Positions 7,657-18,400 of a stretch of 33,076 nucleotides of DNA are shown piece after piece. The position numbers and the translations under genes are program-made. Within the stretch, counting starts at the first letter, position 1. Each line of letters opens with the position of its first letter. The stretch spans positions 1-33,076 of IMG/VR virus record IMGVR_UViG_3300043449_000409. One strand, given 5' to 3'. Below the pieces are notes generated by a model, which made no database searches, was not told where the DNA came from, and saw only the letters and a program-made list of their open reading frames with translations. The stretch is from a virus.

Positions 7657-9296
7657 TGTTGTCGACTGTTGTTGTAAACGATTTTACGGGTGGCTTGAAT
7701 TATCGTGCTGACGCATTCCAGTTGGCAGATAACGAATCGCCAGATATACTTAATGTAGACATTGATCCTCGTGGCGGTTTCTCTTCTCGTCCTGGCGTCA
7801 ACACTTATGGTGTTGTTCCTGGTCTTACTGCTGGGAACTTTAACACTGATCGTTTGTTTGCTTGGGAAGGTTCTTCCAACCAACTGTTCCTTGCAGCCGA
7901 AGATAAAATATACTATACGTCTAACGGAACTATCTCCGCTTCGCTTGGTTCTAGCGACAACCCATACGGTGCATTCTTCACCTCCTGGTCTGTCGGCGCA
8001 ACATCAACTTTATATATTGCCCGTGGTCACAGTTTCCAAAGTTCCAAATGGAATGGCACAACCTTGACAAACTTGACTGCTTCTGGTGCTGGACAGTGGC
8101 AAAACTCTTATGCCTCTCCAACTGGCACCCACATGCCTAAAGCAAACATTTGTGCTACTCACATCGACAGACTGTGGGTAGCGGACACAAACGAAGGTGA
8201 ATCCATTTATCCCAATAGGGTTCGCTGGTCACATCCTAGTGTTGCTGAGTCGTGGCGCGAACAAGACTACATTGATGTTATTGGTGGCGGAAATGGAATT
8301 ACTGCTCTTGTGCCATTGGGCGATCAGTTAATTATTTTCAAAAAGAAATCTGTGTTTGTGCTACTCGGTTATGACGAGGAAACTTTCCAGTTAGTTCCAT
8401 TAACAACAGAGATAGGTGCAGAGAACCCTAAATGTGTTGCTGTTTCTGAACTAGGTGTTTATTTCTTTTCTTGGCCTGACGGTCTATTTTTTTATAACGG
8501 TCAAACCTTCGCTGATCTTTTTGAGTTCCTTAGACCGTTAATTCAAGCGGACGAAATATCCTATGGGAATTTGAACGCTGTGACTGTTTCCTTTTTGGAA
8601 AGAAAATTAATGATTTCATTTCCTTTAGGCGTAAACGTCGAAGCAACAAAAACTTATAACGATTCAACTATTGATTATGATGATCCAGAAGTTGGATACA
8701 GTGGTGAACCACGCACCAACGCAGTTAACGCCACTTTTGTTTTGGATACAACAATAGGAGAAAGAGGTGCCTGGACCAAGTATGTTTGCGGAGACAACTA
8801 TGGTTTAGGTTGTGCAGTGAACTTTATCGAAGAGAGCGGTCAACGCATCGCTGTCGCCGCGCACCCCTATCAGCCTTGCTTGTTGAGGATCAATCAAGAA
8901 TTGCTTCATCAAGACACCATCAATGGTGTTGTTTACGATTACACTTCCTATTTTGTAACCAAATGGCAGCATGGTGATACGCCAAACTCTAAAAAGTTTT
9001 GGCGTAGACCTGAAATGATTATACGTCAATTGGGTGTTGACATCACATTGAATGTTGATGTCTACCACAATTGGGATAGGGCTGCACCTGAAAGAACTTT
9101 CCAAGTTAATTTAGATGGTGAAGATATCGCTGGAGGTTTCGAATCTTGGGGTCGACCCGACCTTGGTGCCGACCTCGTGAAGGGATATAACCTTGGTCTT
9201 TGCAATTCTGTACAGTTGAAGATTTCTTCTTCTGGTCAGGCTTGGGGTGTGAACGGCATCACATATAAATATAACCCTCGAAGGGTGCGTCTGTGA
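7656..9296 (+). CDS. Tail nozzle protein (T7 gp12-like)
   Basis: A 546-aa beta-rich protein. Its N-terminus (FTGGLNYRADAFQLADNESP, then NVDIDPRGGFSSRPG) fits the pattern of nozzle/stabilisation proteins of short-tailed phages: GGLN, LADNES, N-x-D, RPG. Repeated propeller-like segments follow (DRLWVAD, GITALVPLGDQLIIFKKKSVFVLLG, LGVYFFSWPDGLFFYNG). The C-terminal 120 residues are beta-sandwich-like. It starts at ATG 7656, overlapping the adaptor stop. Its place directly after the adaptor supports a tail-tube extension that closes the particle. Confidence 0.8.
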   Translation: MLSTVVVNDFTGGLNYRADAFQLADNESPDILNVDIDPRGGFSSRPGVNTYGVVPGLTAGNFNTDRLFAWEGSSNQLFLAAEDKIYYTSNGTISASLGSSDNPYGAFFTSWSVGATSTLYIARGHSFQSSKWNGTTLTNLTASGAGQWQNSYASPTGTHMPKANICATHIDRLWVADTNEGESIYPNRVRWSHPSVAESWREQDYIDVIGGGNGITALVPLGDQLIIFKKKSVFVLLGYDEETFQLVPLTTEIGAENPKCVAVSELGVYFFSWPDGLFFYNGQTFADLFEFLRPLIQADEISYGNLNAVTVSFLERKLMISFPLGVNVEATKTYNDSTIDYDDPEVGYSGEPRTNAVNATFVLDTTIGERGAWTKYVCGDNYGLGCAVNFIEESGQRIAVAAHPYQPCLLRINQELLHQDTINGVVYDYTSYFVTKWQHGDTPNSKKFWRRPEMIIRQLGVDITLNVDVYHNWDRAAPERTFQVNLDGEDIAGGFESWGRPDLGADLVKGYNLGLCNSVQLKISSSGQAWGVNGITYKYNPRRVRL

Positions 9297-9661
9297 TGTC
9301 TAGGAAACTGTGGACTGCCCCATCTCAAATGTTTATTAAGGGTGAGAACAACGGTGTTCTGGGGCTTATCTTCAGAACTTTGAATGAGTATTTCCGTAAG
9401 CATATTGGTTTTTGGGCTGAGGTTTCTGGGACAACGGATGCTAATGGTCGTTGCGTTTTTACTATCAGCCCAGGGTTTGAGCCTTCAACAGTGTTGATTG
9501 CAGAGTTCTTTGTGGACGGCAGCGCCCATGATATGGGTCCGCTGCACATCCACTCTCATTCTGCTACGACATTAGATGTTCACTTTCTTACCAAGGCTGG
9601 GCAGGATAGGGCGACTCATGCGGTCAAGATTTCTTATCTTTGTTTGCCATTTACTAGTTAA
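9296..9661 (+). CDS. Small beta-rich tail protein
   Basis: A 121-aa protein. After a 35-residue helical N-terminus comes a beta domain of the form VSGTTDANGRCVFTISPGF-x-P-S-T-VLI, LDVHFLT and HAVKISYLC. Such short beta-sandwich domains are common at the ends of fibre or minor tail proteins in actinophages. It starts at ATG 9296, overlapping the nozzle stop (TGATG). A role as tail decoration or receptor contact is inferred from position and fold pattern only. No other receptor-binding fibre is evident in the window. Confidence 0.6.
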   Translation: MSRKLWTAPSQMFIKGENNGVLGLIFRTLNEYFRKHIGFWAEVSGTTDANGRCVFTISPGFEPSTVLIAEFFVDGSAHDMGPLHIHSHSATTLDVHFLTKAGQDRATHAVKISYLCLPFTS

Positions 9662-9679
9662 CGATTAAAGGTATTAGTG

Positions 9680-10114
9680 ATGAGTTTATATACGGATCTA
9701 GGACTGGCCTGGTCAGGGGGGCAGAGGCAGGCGGCGCAGCAACGCGACGCTTCTTTAGCCATGAACTCTTATGCCCGCTTCTTGTCGCAGAAGCGTGGCA
9801 ATCGTGCTGCGTTTGATACGAATGTTGCTGGCACTAAAGGTCTTGGTCAACTTGCTTCTTCGTATGCGAAGAGGGGTCTTTCTAATAGTGGTATTCGTTC
9901 TGCTGGTGTTCAGGAGTATGGGGATAAGTGGCAGAGGCAACAGCAGGATATTCAGCAGGGTATGGCTGAGGAGCAGATGGGTTACGATTTGGAGGACGCC
10001 GCGTCAATTGCGGAGTACGAAAATATGATTCAGAATTTAAATCGGGAGAAAGAGATGCGAATTCTTGAGGCTGCTGCGATGTTAGAGAAGTTCCGTCCTT
10101 TCTTAGGGAGTTAA
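9680..10114 (+). CDS. Internal virion protein A (putative)
   Basis: A 144-aa, Gln/Arg/Ala-rich helical protein with no Cys. The N-terminal helix starts GLAWSGGQRQAAQQRD; the middle has a small-residue motif (GLGQLASSYAKRGLSNSGI) often seen in short phage proteins that precede ejection proteins; the last 60 residues are coiled-coil-like. It starts at ATG 9680 with AAAGG nearby. As the first of four consecutive Cys-free genes after the tail, it is a likely counterpart of T7 gp14-like ejection proteins. Confidence 0.6.
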   Translation: MSLYTDLGLAWSGGQRQAAQQRDASLAMNSYARFLSQKRGNRAAFDTNVAGTKGLGQLASSYAKRGLSNSGIRSAGVQEYGDKWQRQQQDIQQGMAEEQMGYDLEDAASIAEYENMIQNLNREKEMRILEAAAMLEKFRPFLGS

Positions 10115-10116
10115 TT

Positions 10117-11067
10117 ATGGCTACAGAAAATCAAGCATGGATGTATGCGCCCAAGACTACGACTCTTACGCCTACACAGTTGGCGTTAAGAAATCGACTT
10201 GATCAGCAGGCGAGCGGTGAAGGAGCAATGCGTGTTGCTGGCGACATGTTGCAAGAAGCAATTCGCGAGAACGCTAGACTTGGTGGAGCACCTTGGGATC
10301 CGACTGGTGGGTTGGGTAGTTTGGCTAGGTTGAAACCAAGCAGTGGTGGTGGTGGTGGATCTTTGCCTTCATTCAATTGGAGTTTTGGTGGTAGTAAAAA
10401 GAAAGAAGAAAAAAAGGCACCAACAATTAATGTTGACTATTCTGGCGACGGGAAGAACGTCGATCAATTGCGTGCAATGTACGCTTCTGCTTTAGCAGAG
10501 TTGCAGCGACAGCAGTACGAGGGTGGTCAAACCATTCTTGGTTCTGCAGACAGGATGCGCAATGATCCCATGAACAATGCTAATGCTTATGCTGCATTGC
10601 GGGCTTCTGCTCCTAACGTGGTTGGTAATCCTTTGGCTGAGTACGCTGAGGCTACTGGCATGTCTACTGATATGGCTAACAAGGGTCAGGCTCTTGCTAA
10701 CGCTGATGCTCAGGCTTATCAGAACGCTGTGCAGAATATGTACAACATGATGTCTGCTTCTCAGCAGGCTGCCAATGATACGCGTATGGCTGATATTGGC
10801 ATGATTGAAACTGGCGCTAACCAGGATCTTGTTACGCAGGCGAACATGTTGAAACTTTTGTTGAACCAGCGTGAGACAACTGATGTCGTTGCTTTGCAGC
10901 AGAGGAACTTGGAGAATGCTATTAATCAACGCAATATTGTTACTCAACAGATTCAAACTCTTTTTGGACAAGATAAAAAGATGAAACCAGAAGCACTTTT
11001 GGAATTGATTGAGGCGACTTTAGCAAAGATTAATACTGGTCAGTGGGGAAGCGGAGCGACAACGTGA
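10117..11067 (+). CDS. Internal virion protein B (putative)
   Basis: A 316-aa protein without Cys. The first 80 residues are helical and end in a Gly run (SSGGGGGSLP) and a Lys-rich linker (about 93-100). The rest is Gln/Asn/Ala-rich helix (ALANADAQAYQNAVQNMYNMM, LLLNQRETTDVVALQQRN). It starts at ATG 10117 behind AGGGAG and overlaps the next start (GTGA). No enzyme motif is visible. Context suggests an ejection-apparatus component. Confidence 0.6.
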   Translation: MATENQAWMYAPKTTTLTPTQLALRNRLDQQASGEGAMRVAGDMLQEAIRENARLGGAPWDPTGGLGSLARLKPSSGGGGGSLPSFNWSFGGSKKKEEKKAPTINVDYSGDGKNVDQLRAMYASALAELQRQQYEGGQTILGSADRMRNDPMNNANAYAALRASAPNVVGNPLAEYAEATGMSTDMANKGQALANADAQAYQNAVQNMYNMMSASQQAANDTRMADIGMIETGANQDLVTQANMLKLLLNQRETTDVVALQQRNLENAINQRNIVTQQIQTLFGQDKKMKPEALLELIEATLAKINTGQWGSGATT

Positions 11068-12482
11068 GTGACGCATATCAAGATTTAGCCAATCTGTTCG
11101 GAGTATATGACGGGTCTGCTCAGACCCCTATTAATACTTTGGACAAGATGTTTGATATGTCTGGGAACCCTATGTTCCTGTATTTGACTGGGGTTATAGA
11201 CGAATCTCAGTTTGGTAGTTTTGTGCGTTCAGCCTTGGTTGAGCCAGTGGATATTTCTGGTGCTGACTATTTTGTTATGCAGGATATGAATGCTGGCGAT
11301 CCTGTTCTGAGTGAAGCATATCGTTTGATTCAGCGTGGTGTCTCTGTTAATGCTGCCATGATAGCGATGCTCAAGAAGTACAATGAAACATACGCAAACG
11401 ATGTTGATATGTTGGATTCTCGTTCAACATACATGGAATATGCTCTCGCTGATCTCAATGAGTTTAAAGCAAAATGGGATAAGGCTCAAGAGATTGCATC
11501 TAAGCGTGATTCTGGTGAGTACATGGAAAATCCTGATGGTACTCTTTCAAAGAAAATGGATCCGACTAAGGGTTCCGATGTTTTGAAGCAGTTGGGTTTA
11601 CCACCTGCTTTGCAAAATACTCTTGTGTGGGATGTTGTTCCTGACGACAAACTTCTTGCTATTGCTGCGTCAAAAGATGAATATGCAATGAGGATCCTCA
11701 AGCCTTTTGCTAGCATGATTGATCCTGCTACTGGCGTGTTGGTTCAGAAGGAAGCAAAGAAGATTGCACAGGAGGCGACTAGCAAAGCCAAGTCTGCCTA
11801 TGAGGTTATGTTGAACAGAACGCCAGAAGGAAGGGAATATCTAAAGCAAGTAACGACTGGCAAGACTCAGGCCGAAAAGAGCCAAGATGCAAGAGGCGCA
11901 ATACTAAGAGGCCCACTAACAAACATTCCTGGTATTGCTAGGGGAATTCAGGCAGTTGGCAACAATATAGTTGATCAGATTAAGGAAGGCAAAGTCCAGC
12001 CTAGTATTGCTCAGATTGTTGGCGGAAAAATTGCAGGCCTTTTTGGATTTGGTGACGATGAAAAAAAAGAAAAAGCCAACCAAGCAGATGTCGACGCTAA
12101 ACTTGCCGCTAGTTACGCTGGTCGTGCAGAACAGGAAAGGTTAAGAAAGCCTCTTGATTCTGCTAGGACATTGGCAGCAAATGCAATGCTGGAAGCGCAA
12201 CAGTATAGGCAAGCGTCTGTTAGTCCTTATAGGGGAACTACACCAGCAGTTAGTTGGTTAAACCAAGCATTTCCTTTTGCATCGTTGTTGTCTCAGACTG
12301 GTGAGAGACAAATGAATGTTCCATCTCCAATGGGTACAAGAGCCACTCCAGGTATTTTTTCAGTTCCTAATGCGTTGTCGGCTGCAAAAACTGACCCACG
12401 TTTAAAAGGTCTAACTCCTCAACAGGTTGATCTTTTCTCTACATTTTTTGCTAAGAGTTTTAGCAGTTTTAACGGAAGATAA
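11064..12482 (+). CDS. Internal virion protein C (putative)
   Basis: A 472-aa, mainly helical protein without Cys. I choose GTG 11064 (MSDAYQDLANLFGVY), whose first bases overlap the previous stop; a GTG at 11043 would add seven residues read from the upstream gene. There is a hydrophobic, Gly-rich patch (GPLTNIPGIARGIQAVGNNI and QIVGGKIAGLFGFG, about 290-335) that could insert in or cross a membrane, flanked by charged helices. Position before the giant protein suggests a partner in genome ejection. Confidence 0.6.
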   Translation: MSDAYQDLANLFGVYDGSAQTPINTLDKMFDMSGNPMFLYLTGVIDESQFGSFVRSALVEPVDISGADYFVMQDMNAGDPVLSEAYRLIQRGVSVNAAMIAMLKKYNETYANDVDMLDSRSTYMEYALADLNEFKAKWDKAQEIASKRDSGEYMENPDGTLSKKMDPTKGSDVLKQLGLPPALQNTLVWDVVPDDKLLAIAASKDEYAMRILKPFASMIDPATGVLVQKEAKKIAQEATSKAKSAYEVMLNRTPEGREYLKQVTTGKTQAEKSQDARGAILRGPLTNIPGIARGIQAVGNNIVDQIKEGKVQPSIAQIVGGKIAGLFGFGDDEKKEKANQADVDAKLAASYAGRAEQERLRKPLDSARTLAANAMLEAQQYRQASVSPYRGTTPAVSWLNQAFPFASLLSQTGERQMNVPSPMGTRATPGIFSVPNALSAAKTDPRLKGLTPQQVDLFSTFFAKSFSSFNGR

Positions 12483-12488
12483 TTTATT

Positions 12489-15400
12489 GTGGCATCTCTT
12501 GAAGATATTCTTCGTAACGTACAGCAAGACAAAAGCGGATTCGCTTCCGACACCAGAACTAGCAGTGTTGTAACACGAAGCGACTGGCTTAAAAATGCTT
12601 TCAGTCAAAGCATGCAGCAGGGAGCAACCGTAAGTTCTCCACCCAAAGCCCCGCAACCCACAGGCTTAAAAGGTTTTGTCTTTGACGTACTGAACAACCC
12701 AATTGTTAAGCCGATTATCAACGCAGTTGATGTGCTTGCAATACCTGGGCGTGCAGTAACTTCTGGTTTGCAGGAGTTCATGGACGCTTACGATCAGAAC
12801 CCTAACACTCGTGCAACTTTCAGTGATTTCCGAAAGCAGGTTGATGATCCTACTTTTGGTTTCGGAAGAGTGATCGGTGATTACACTGGGAATAAATGGG
12901 TTGACCGTGTAATTGGTTTTGCTGGCGATGTCGTATTGGACCCGTTGACTTATCTTACTCTTGGTACTACTAAGGCTTTGACTAGCGGGCAAAGGCTTGC
13001 TAGACCTGTTTCTTCTGCCGAAGGAAGGTTTGCTCTTGCTAGCAAACTGTTTGAACTTGGAGCAGACCCAGAGGTAGTTAAAGCAGTTGCACGTCGTGGA
13101 CGTTCAGCAGTTAAGAACCCTGATCTTCTTGCTAAGGCTGGCTACAACAGGGCTGGCGTTTATTGGATGGGCAAGCGTATACCTGGCACTACTCGCGCTG
13201 GCGAGCGTGCCGAAGCAATGTTCACTGGTTTCAGAGTGTGGTCTGGTGACCATATCTTTAAGCGCGTTGGCGATTTGTTTACACCTCAGGACATGTTGAA
13301 TTTGCGACGACAGATTGCGCGTGGTGATGTCCCCACTGAAGACGTTAACGATTTTATTGGGATGATTCTTTCTCGCAATGAGGAGCGTGCAGTTGAGGCT
13401 GCTGCTGGACGGGAAGTTAAGGCTTTGCGACGCACTAATCTTGGTGGTGTGTCTGCCGAGGATATTGCTGTTTCTCGTGGTGAAGTGTACAAGTTGATGG
13501 AGAAACCTATTGTTGTTGATGAACAAATAATTTCTGGTGTTCCTACAACAAATCTTGGTCGCGCACAAGTGCGGTCTTCGAAAGCACAAAAAGCAGCAAG
13601 GGATTTATTGAAAGATAACCCTGATGCTTTGCGTGCATTAGGAGTAGTAGAAGAAGAACTCAGCGGCGTGTTGGGTCGTTCTGTAGGAGCAAATGTTTCA
13701 GATGCTGCTGCGTTAGCAGCATTGCGCGAAAATGATGAAGTTCGTTTGTCTTGGTACAATACTTTAACTGGAATATATGAAGACATTCTTAAGGGCGTTG
13801 ATCCAGAAGATGCTTTAAAAAATAATCTTTCAAAGTTAAATATTCCAGAAGACATAAGGTTGGCAATTCCAGAAAGAGTTAATACTTTAAGAAATCTTCC
13901 CGTGGATTATCAGGGACGGGTTGCTGTAAAACCAACCAGGCAACTTACACCAGAAGAATTTGATTCGATATATTCAAGATCTTCTCCAGGTAAAGTATTC
14001 GATGAGACAACTCCACATGGTCGTGTTGCGGCCGCCGTGTCGGCGCATTTTAAAGATATGCATGAGCGTATTCTTGCTGCTGGTAAGGCTGTTGACCCTG
14101 AGTTTTCTATTGGTGAGATAAGTAATTATGTTCCCCACATGCCGACTGATAAGGCTTGGCGTTGGATGGCAGATACAAATAATCCCGCTGCCACAACAGT
14201 AAAGGATACGTTATTTAATCCTTTTACTAACACTGGCTCCTATAAACATCGTATGGCTGAGGGTGACAAGATTGGTAGTTATGTTTTAACTCAGGCTGAC
14301 ATTAATGGTGGCATTGCTCGTCTAAATAATATCTACCGTCAAGAATTTAAAGTTAATTTTAATTTTTTCGAAACAGATCTTCCCACTATTTTAGATAAGT
14401 ATGACCGCATGTATGCGGGCATGATGGGAAAGATTGCACGCAAAAAGTATTTGGTTGATAGGGGAATCTATCAGCGTGTAGAGCCTCGGTTGATTGCTGA
14501 TCCTGAAATCAACAAGGTTGCTCAAAAGAAAATTAAGAGTGTTAATGATATGCGTTCCAAGGCTGCAAAGAATGCTGCCAAGAAAGTTGATGAATCCGCT
14601 GAATCAATCCGCAATATTTTTGATGCAGAAATTGGTAGGGTGCAAGCACAGATAGACGAGATTGGTAGACCCATCGGCAAGGCGTTGATGGACGAAGGTA
14701 ATCTTGTTTACGCTCAACAGAAGTTGGTGCGCGATCTGGCTTCTGCCAGGGCTGATTTGTATGAGGCACATAATGCTTTCCATAGAAATCTTGACGAGGC
14801 GGCTAGGACGCCGCTCGTTCAGGCTCTTGACCGACAGATGGGTTCTTTGCTTGAACGGTTGGATTCTCTTGCTGATGAAGTAAATCTTCTTGACTTTAAG
14901 GATGCTTCTATTAAGCAGAATCTTCAGCCTGTTCTTGACAGGTTAAAGACGTTAGGTAAGGACATTGAGAGGGCCGAGAAGGTAGAGGCTCGTATCATTA
15001 CTGTTGGGAACATCATGTCCGAGCACTTTGAGGCTATTCTTAATGGCACCGAAGTTGAAGGTGCCAAGGTTGTTGGTCGCAAGATGCGCAACAGTTATGG
15101 CGCTAAAGTCAAACCAGATGTCGCTGCTAAAAAAATGATTGATCGTGCAGTAGACCAGCCTTGGTGGAGAGAAATCCAAAGTGTTCTTCCAATTGCACCA
15201 AGCAAAGTTCAGCGTTATGCGCAACGTAAGAACATTAAGACCAAGTTGCAGGAACTTGCTCGTAGCGCTGGACAGCGTGGAGACTTTGGTGATACTTCTG
15301 CCTTGGAAGAGATGCGTGCAATGGGTGCAGCACTTGTGTCATGGATTGATACGATGCCTGACGATATCGCGCCACTCTTTGGAGAGTTGAAGGACGATCT

Positions 15401-18400
15401 TGTCGAAGCGATTGTTATGGCTGGTCGTAGTTCTGGATACTACAAGAAACTTGCTTCAAAGCGCGCAAAGTCTAGAGGCGTTATTACCGTACAGAATATT
15501 GTCGATAACTTTCGGGATGTTTCTAATGGGGTTACTGAAACTTTAGGTCAGTATTTTGCTGCACAGTCTTTGCGTAATAGGGTTTTCTCTGCTGTTGATC
15601 TTTCTACATCTGCAGACGAGTTGGTTCCTGGTTCCGTATTGGCAAGGATCATTGAAGATCCAGAGTTTAGTTCGTTGAGTCCATACCTTGAAAGGTATGT
15701 TGACGACACGGTTGAATCGGTTGACAGTTTTGATCAGATTCAGCAGTTGATGCAGCCTGGTGAGATGGGTAGCGCAAGACGCGCTGACAGTATTAGTTAT
15801 GGCGAGTTGGAGCAGATTCTTAATAGGGTTGTTAATGATTCTCAGACTAAGACTTTTGATTTGACTCTTCGTACTGGATCAGTGCTTGATAGCAAGTTGG
15901 ACATTCCATTTGATGTGGACAGGAACGGTGTTGTTCGCATTAATATATCCGAATACATTGCGCGTGCAGTTGAATTGGCTGGCGACGACAAGGTAACTCG
16001 CGAGATACTTGACGAAGTATACGACGATTTTTTTCTTGACGCATACAAACCCTGGTGGGAAAGTTTTAAACAGGTAACTGGTAGTCAACGTGGTCGTGTA
16101 GAGTTTGACCTATACCCAAGGTCGACACGAGTTGCTATAGGTGGGCGTGGTCAGCGTAGCCCTCTGCGTGAAGCAGAGCGACGCAAGGTTCAGACTGGTC
16201 AACAGTCGGCAGAGCAGGCTAAGCAAAATCTGCAGAAAAAGACAATGGAGTTGATGGCTGCAGTTGACGACGAGTTACGTCCAGGTGAGGTGCTCAGCGC
16301 CGAAGATGCATATGACAGACTCAACAATCTTCTTCTTCAAACATATTTTAAAACTGAGATTGAGTATCGGTTCTCGAGTTTGACTCGTCAAATGCTAACT
16401 GAAGGTCTTGTCCCCGATAAGGATCTATATCGTCTTGTTGTCAACACTGTAGCCAAGGAATTGTCTGATCATTCGATGGCTCAGGTTGCGTCGTATTCGT
16501 ATGCTACGTCAAAACTTGATGAGATTCTTGATGTGATTGATGGTGCTAGCGTCGAACGTTCAAGGCTTAGGGAGATCATTAAAGATCCTTATGTCGAAGC
16601 CATAGTTAAGATTGAGGCACAGAAACAGTTGGATGCTATTCCTTCTGCTGGCTATTGGCTTGGCAGGGAAGAAGAATTATACAACACTGTTGTCAAGATG
16701 CTTTCGGCTGAGGGCCGAAGCATGGAATTGGATTGGCGAACTGTTGTTGGTGAAGCAAATGGTATTCACCATGCGCATAGTTTGCATGCAGAGTTAAAGG
16801 CTTTGGGTGGCGCGCAGCAGCAATCTGGAGTTACAAATAGGCTTCGAAAGTTGCGTCAACAATATAAAGCGGCTACTGATTCTTTAGATCGTCAACGAAT
16901 CAAGCAGGACATTGATGCGATTGAAGCAAGCATGCCTGCTATTAAGAAGGCTAGACGAGAACTGTTGGAGAAGCGTTTGCGTCCTTGGTATAAGAAGAAC
17001 GTAGATCCTTCTAGTACTGCGCCAACTTTTATAGAAATTGAGTTAGCCCTCAAAGATAGAATCAAGATTAATAAGGCTGGCGGCCGACTTGAACCTACTG
17101 CAACTGTCAATGAGATCAGGACATGGGTTCAGGTTGCTGCTAAAAACATTAGCGAGAATAGCCGTCGTGCCAACAGGAACTTCCGTTGGACTTTGGCTGC
17201 TTCAGATCCTTTCCTTGATGTATCAAAGTTTGAACCTGGAATAAATAACCTTCAAGACTTGCCGTTGATTCACGCTGCTTCTCTTCGTTCCGCTGCTCAA
17301 CAGTTAGAAGATGACGCAGGAGAGTTGGCTTCTGCTCGTATGGCTGTCGACAGGACTATGCCTGTTGTTGAGTCTGCTGAGGAACAGGCTGCATTGGCTG
17401 AGCGTGAGTTGCGCGAGTTGACTCGTAAGGGTGGACGCATCAAGGGTCTTGTGCCTGATGAAGAAGTTGAGGTGATGCGTAGGGCCCGTCAGATCAGCGA
17501 CAGGATTGTTGAACTTAAGAACACCACCAACTATCTTGGTGCTGTTGAAAGATCTGAACTCAACGAACTCATCATGGAGATGGCTAAGTATTCAGTGCGT
17601 CAGGACTATCCTCTTGATTACATGCTTGATCCAGGTAGGATTGCGAGTGGTCTTATTGAAGATGGTGTTTTGGTTTTCCAAAAGAAGACATCTGCCGACC
17701 CTGACGAACTTCTTAAAATTAATGAGATTAAGAGTCAGATTAATGCGCTTGAGAAATCTCTAACTGCTCGCAAGGATGCTGCTGTTCGTTCAGTATCTGC
17801 TGTTGACGACAGAAAGAATGGTGTCACGCAACGTCAGATAAACGAGTTAAAAAGGCAGTTGGAAAAACTTACTGAGCGCAACCCTCTTGGTTCTGAAAAA
17901 TATAGGGAAGTGTTAGAGGCTTCATCTACCAAGAAGGGTGTTGTTTATTTTAGGTTCCGAGAGGGGTCTAGGTTTAGAACTGTTAATGATGTTGTTGAAC
18001 AGCAGAAGAGAATAGCGAAGGCTATTAAGAATGGCGACGAACAGTTAAAGAACTCTTTGCAAATTGAACTTGATAGGGCAATGGTTCCTATTGCTTCTCA
18101 GGAAAAGACGCTTACCTTAAACGGTCGTAGGCTCACCCTTAACGAGGATTTGTTTAGAGGTTTGTTTGATGACGTCAACGAAAGAATTGTTGACGTAACA
18201 GATGAAGGCGCAGTTCGACAGTTTACGCTTCAGCAGGTGGCGTTGCAACGGATGTCTGACATCCTGCAAGCCATTAAGGCTGGAGAGTTTTCTAAAGAAG
18301 ATTTCATTGACGCTTTGCGTCACACATCTTCTCGTAGGCAGAGCGAACTGTATCACACTTACCCCGAGGCGCACACTTCTCGTGTCGCTGCTCTTGAGGA

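Noticed and set aside
10492-10971. 159-codon antisense frame under internal virion protein B
   Set aside because: It mirrors Gln/Ala-rich codons of the sense gene; no start signal or motif.
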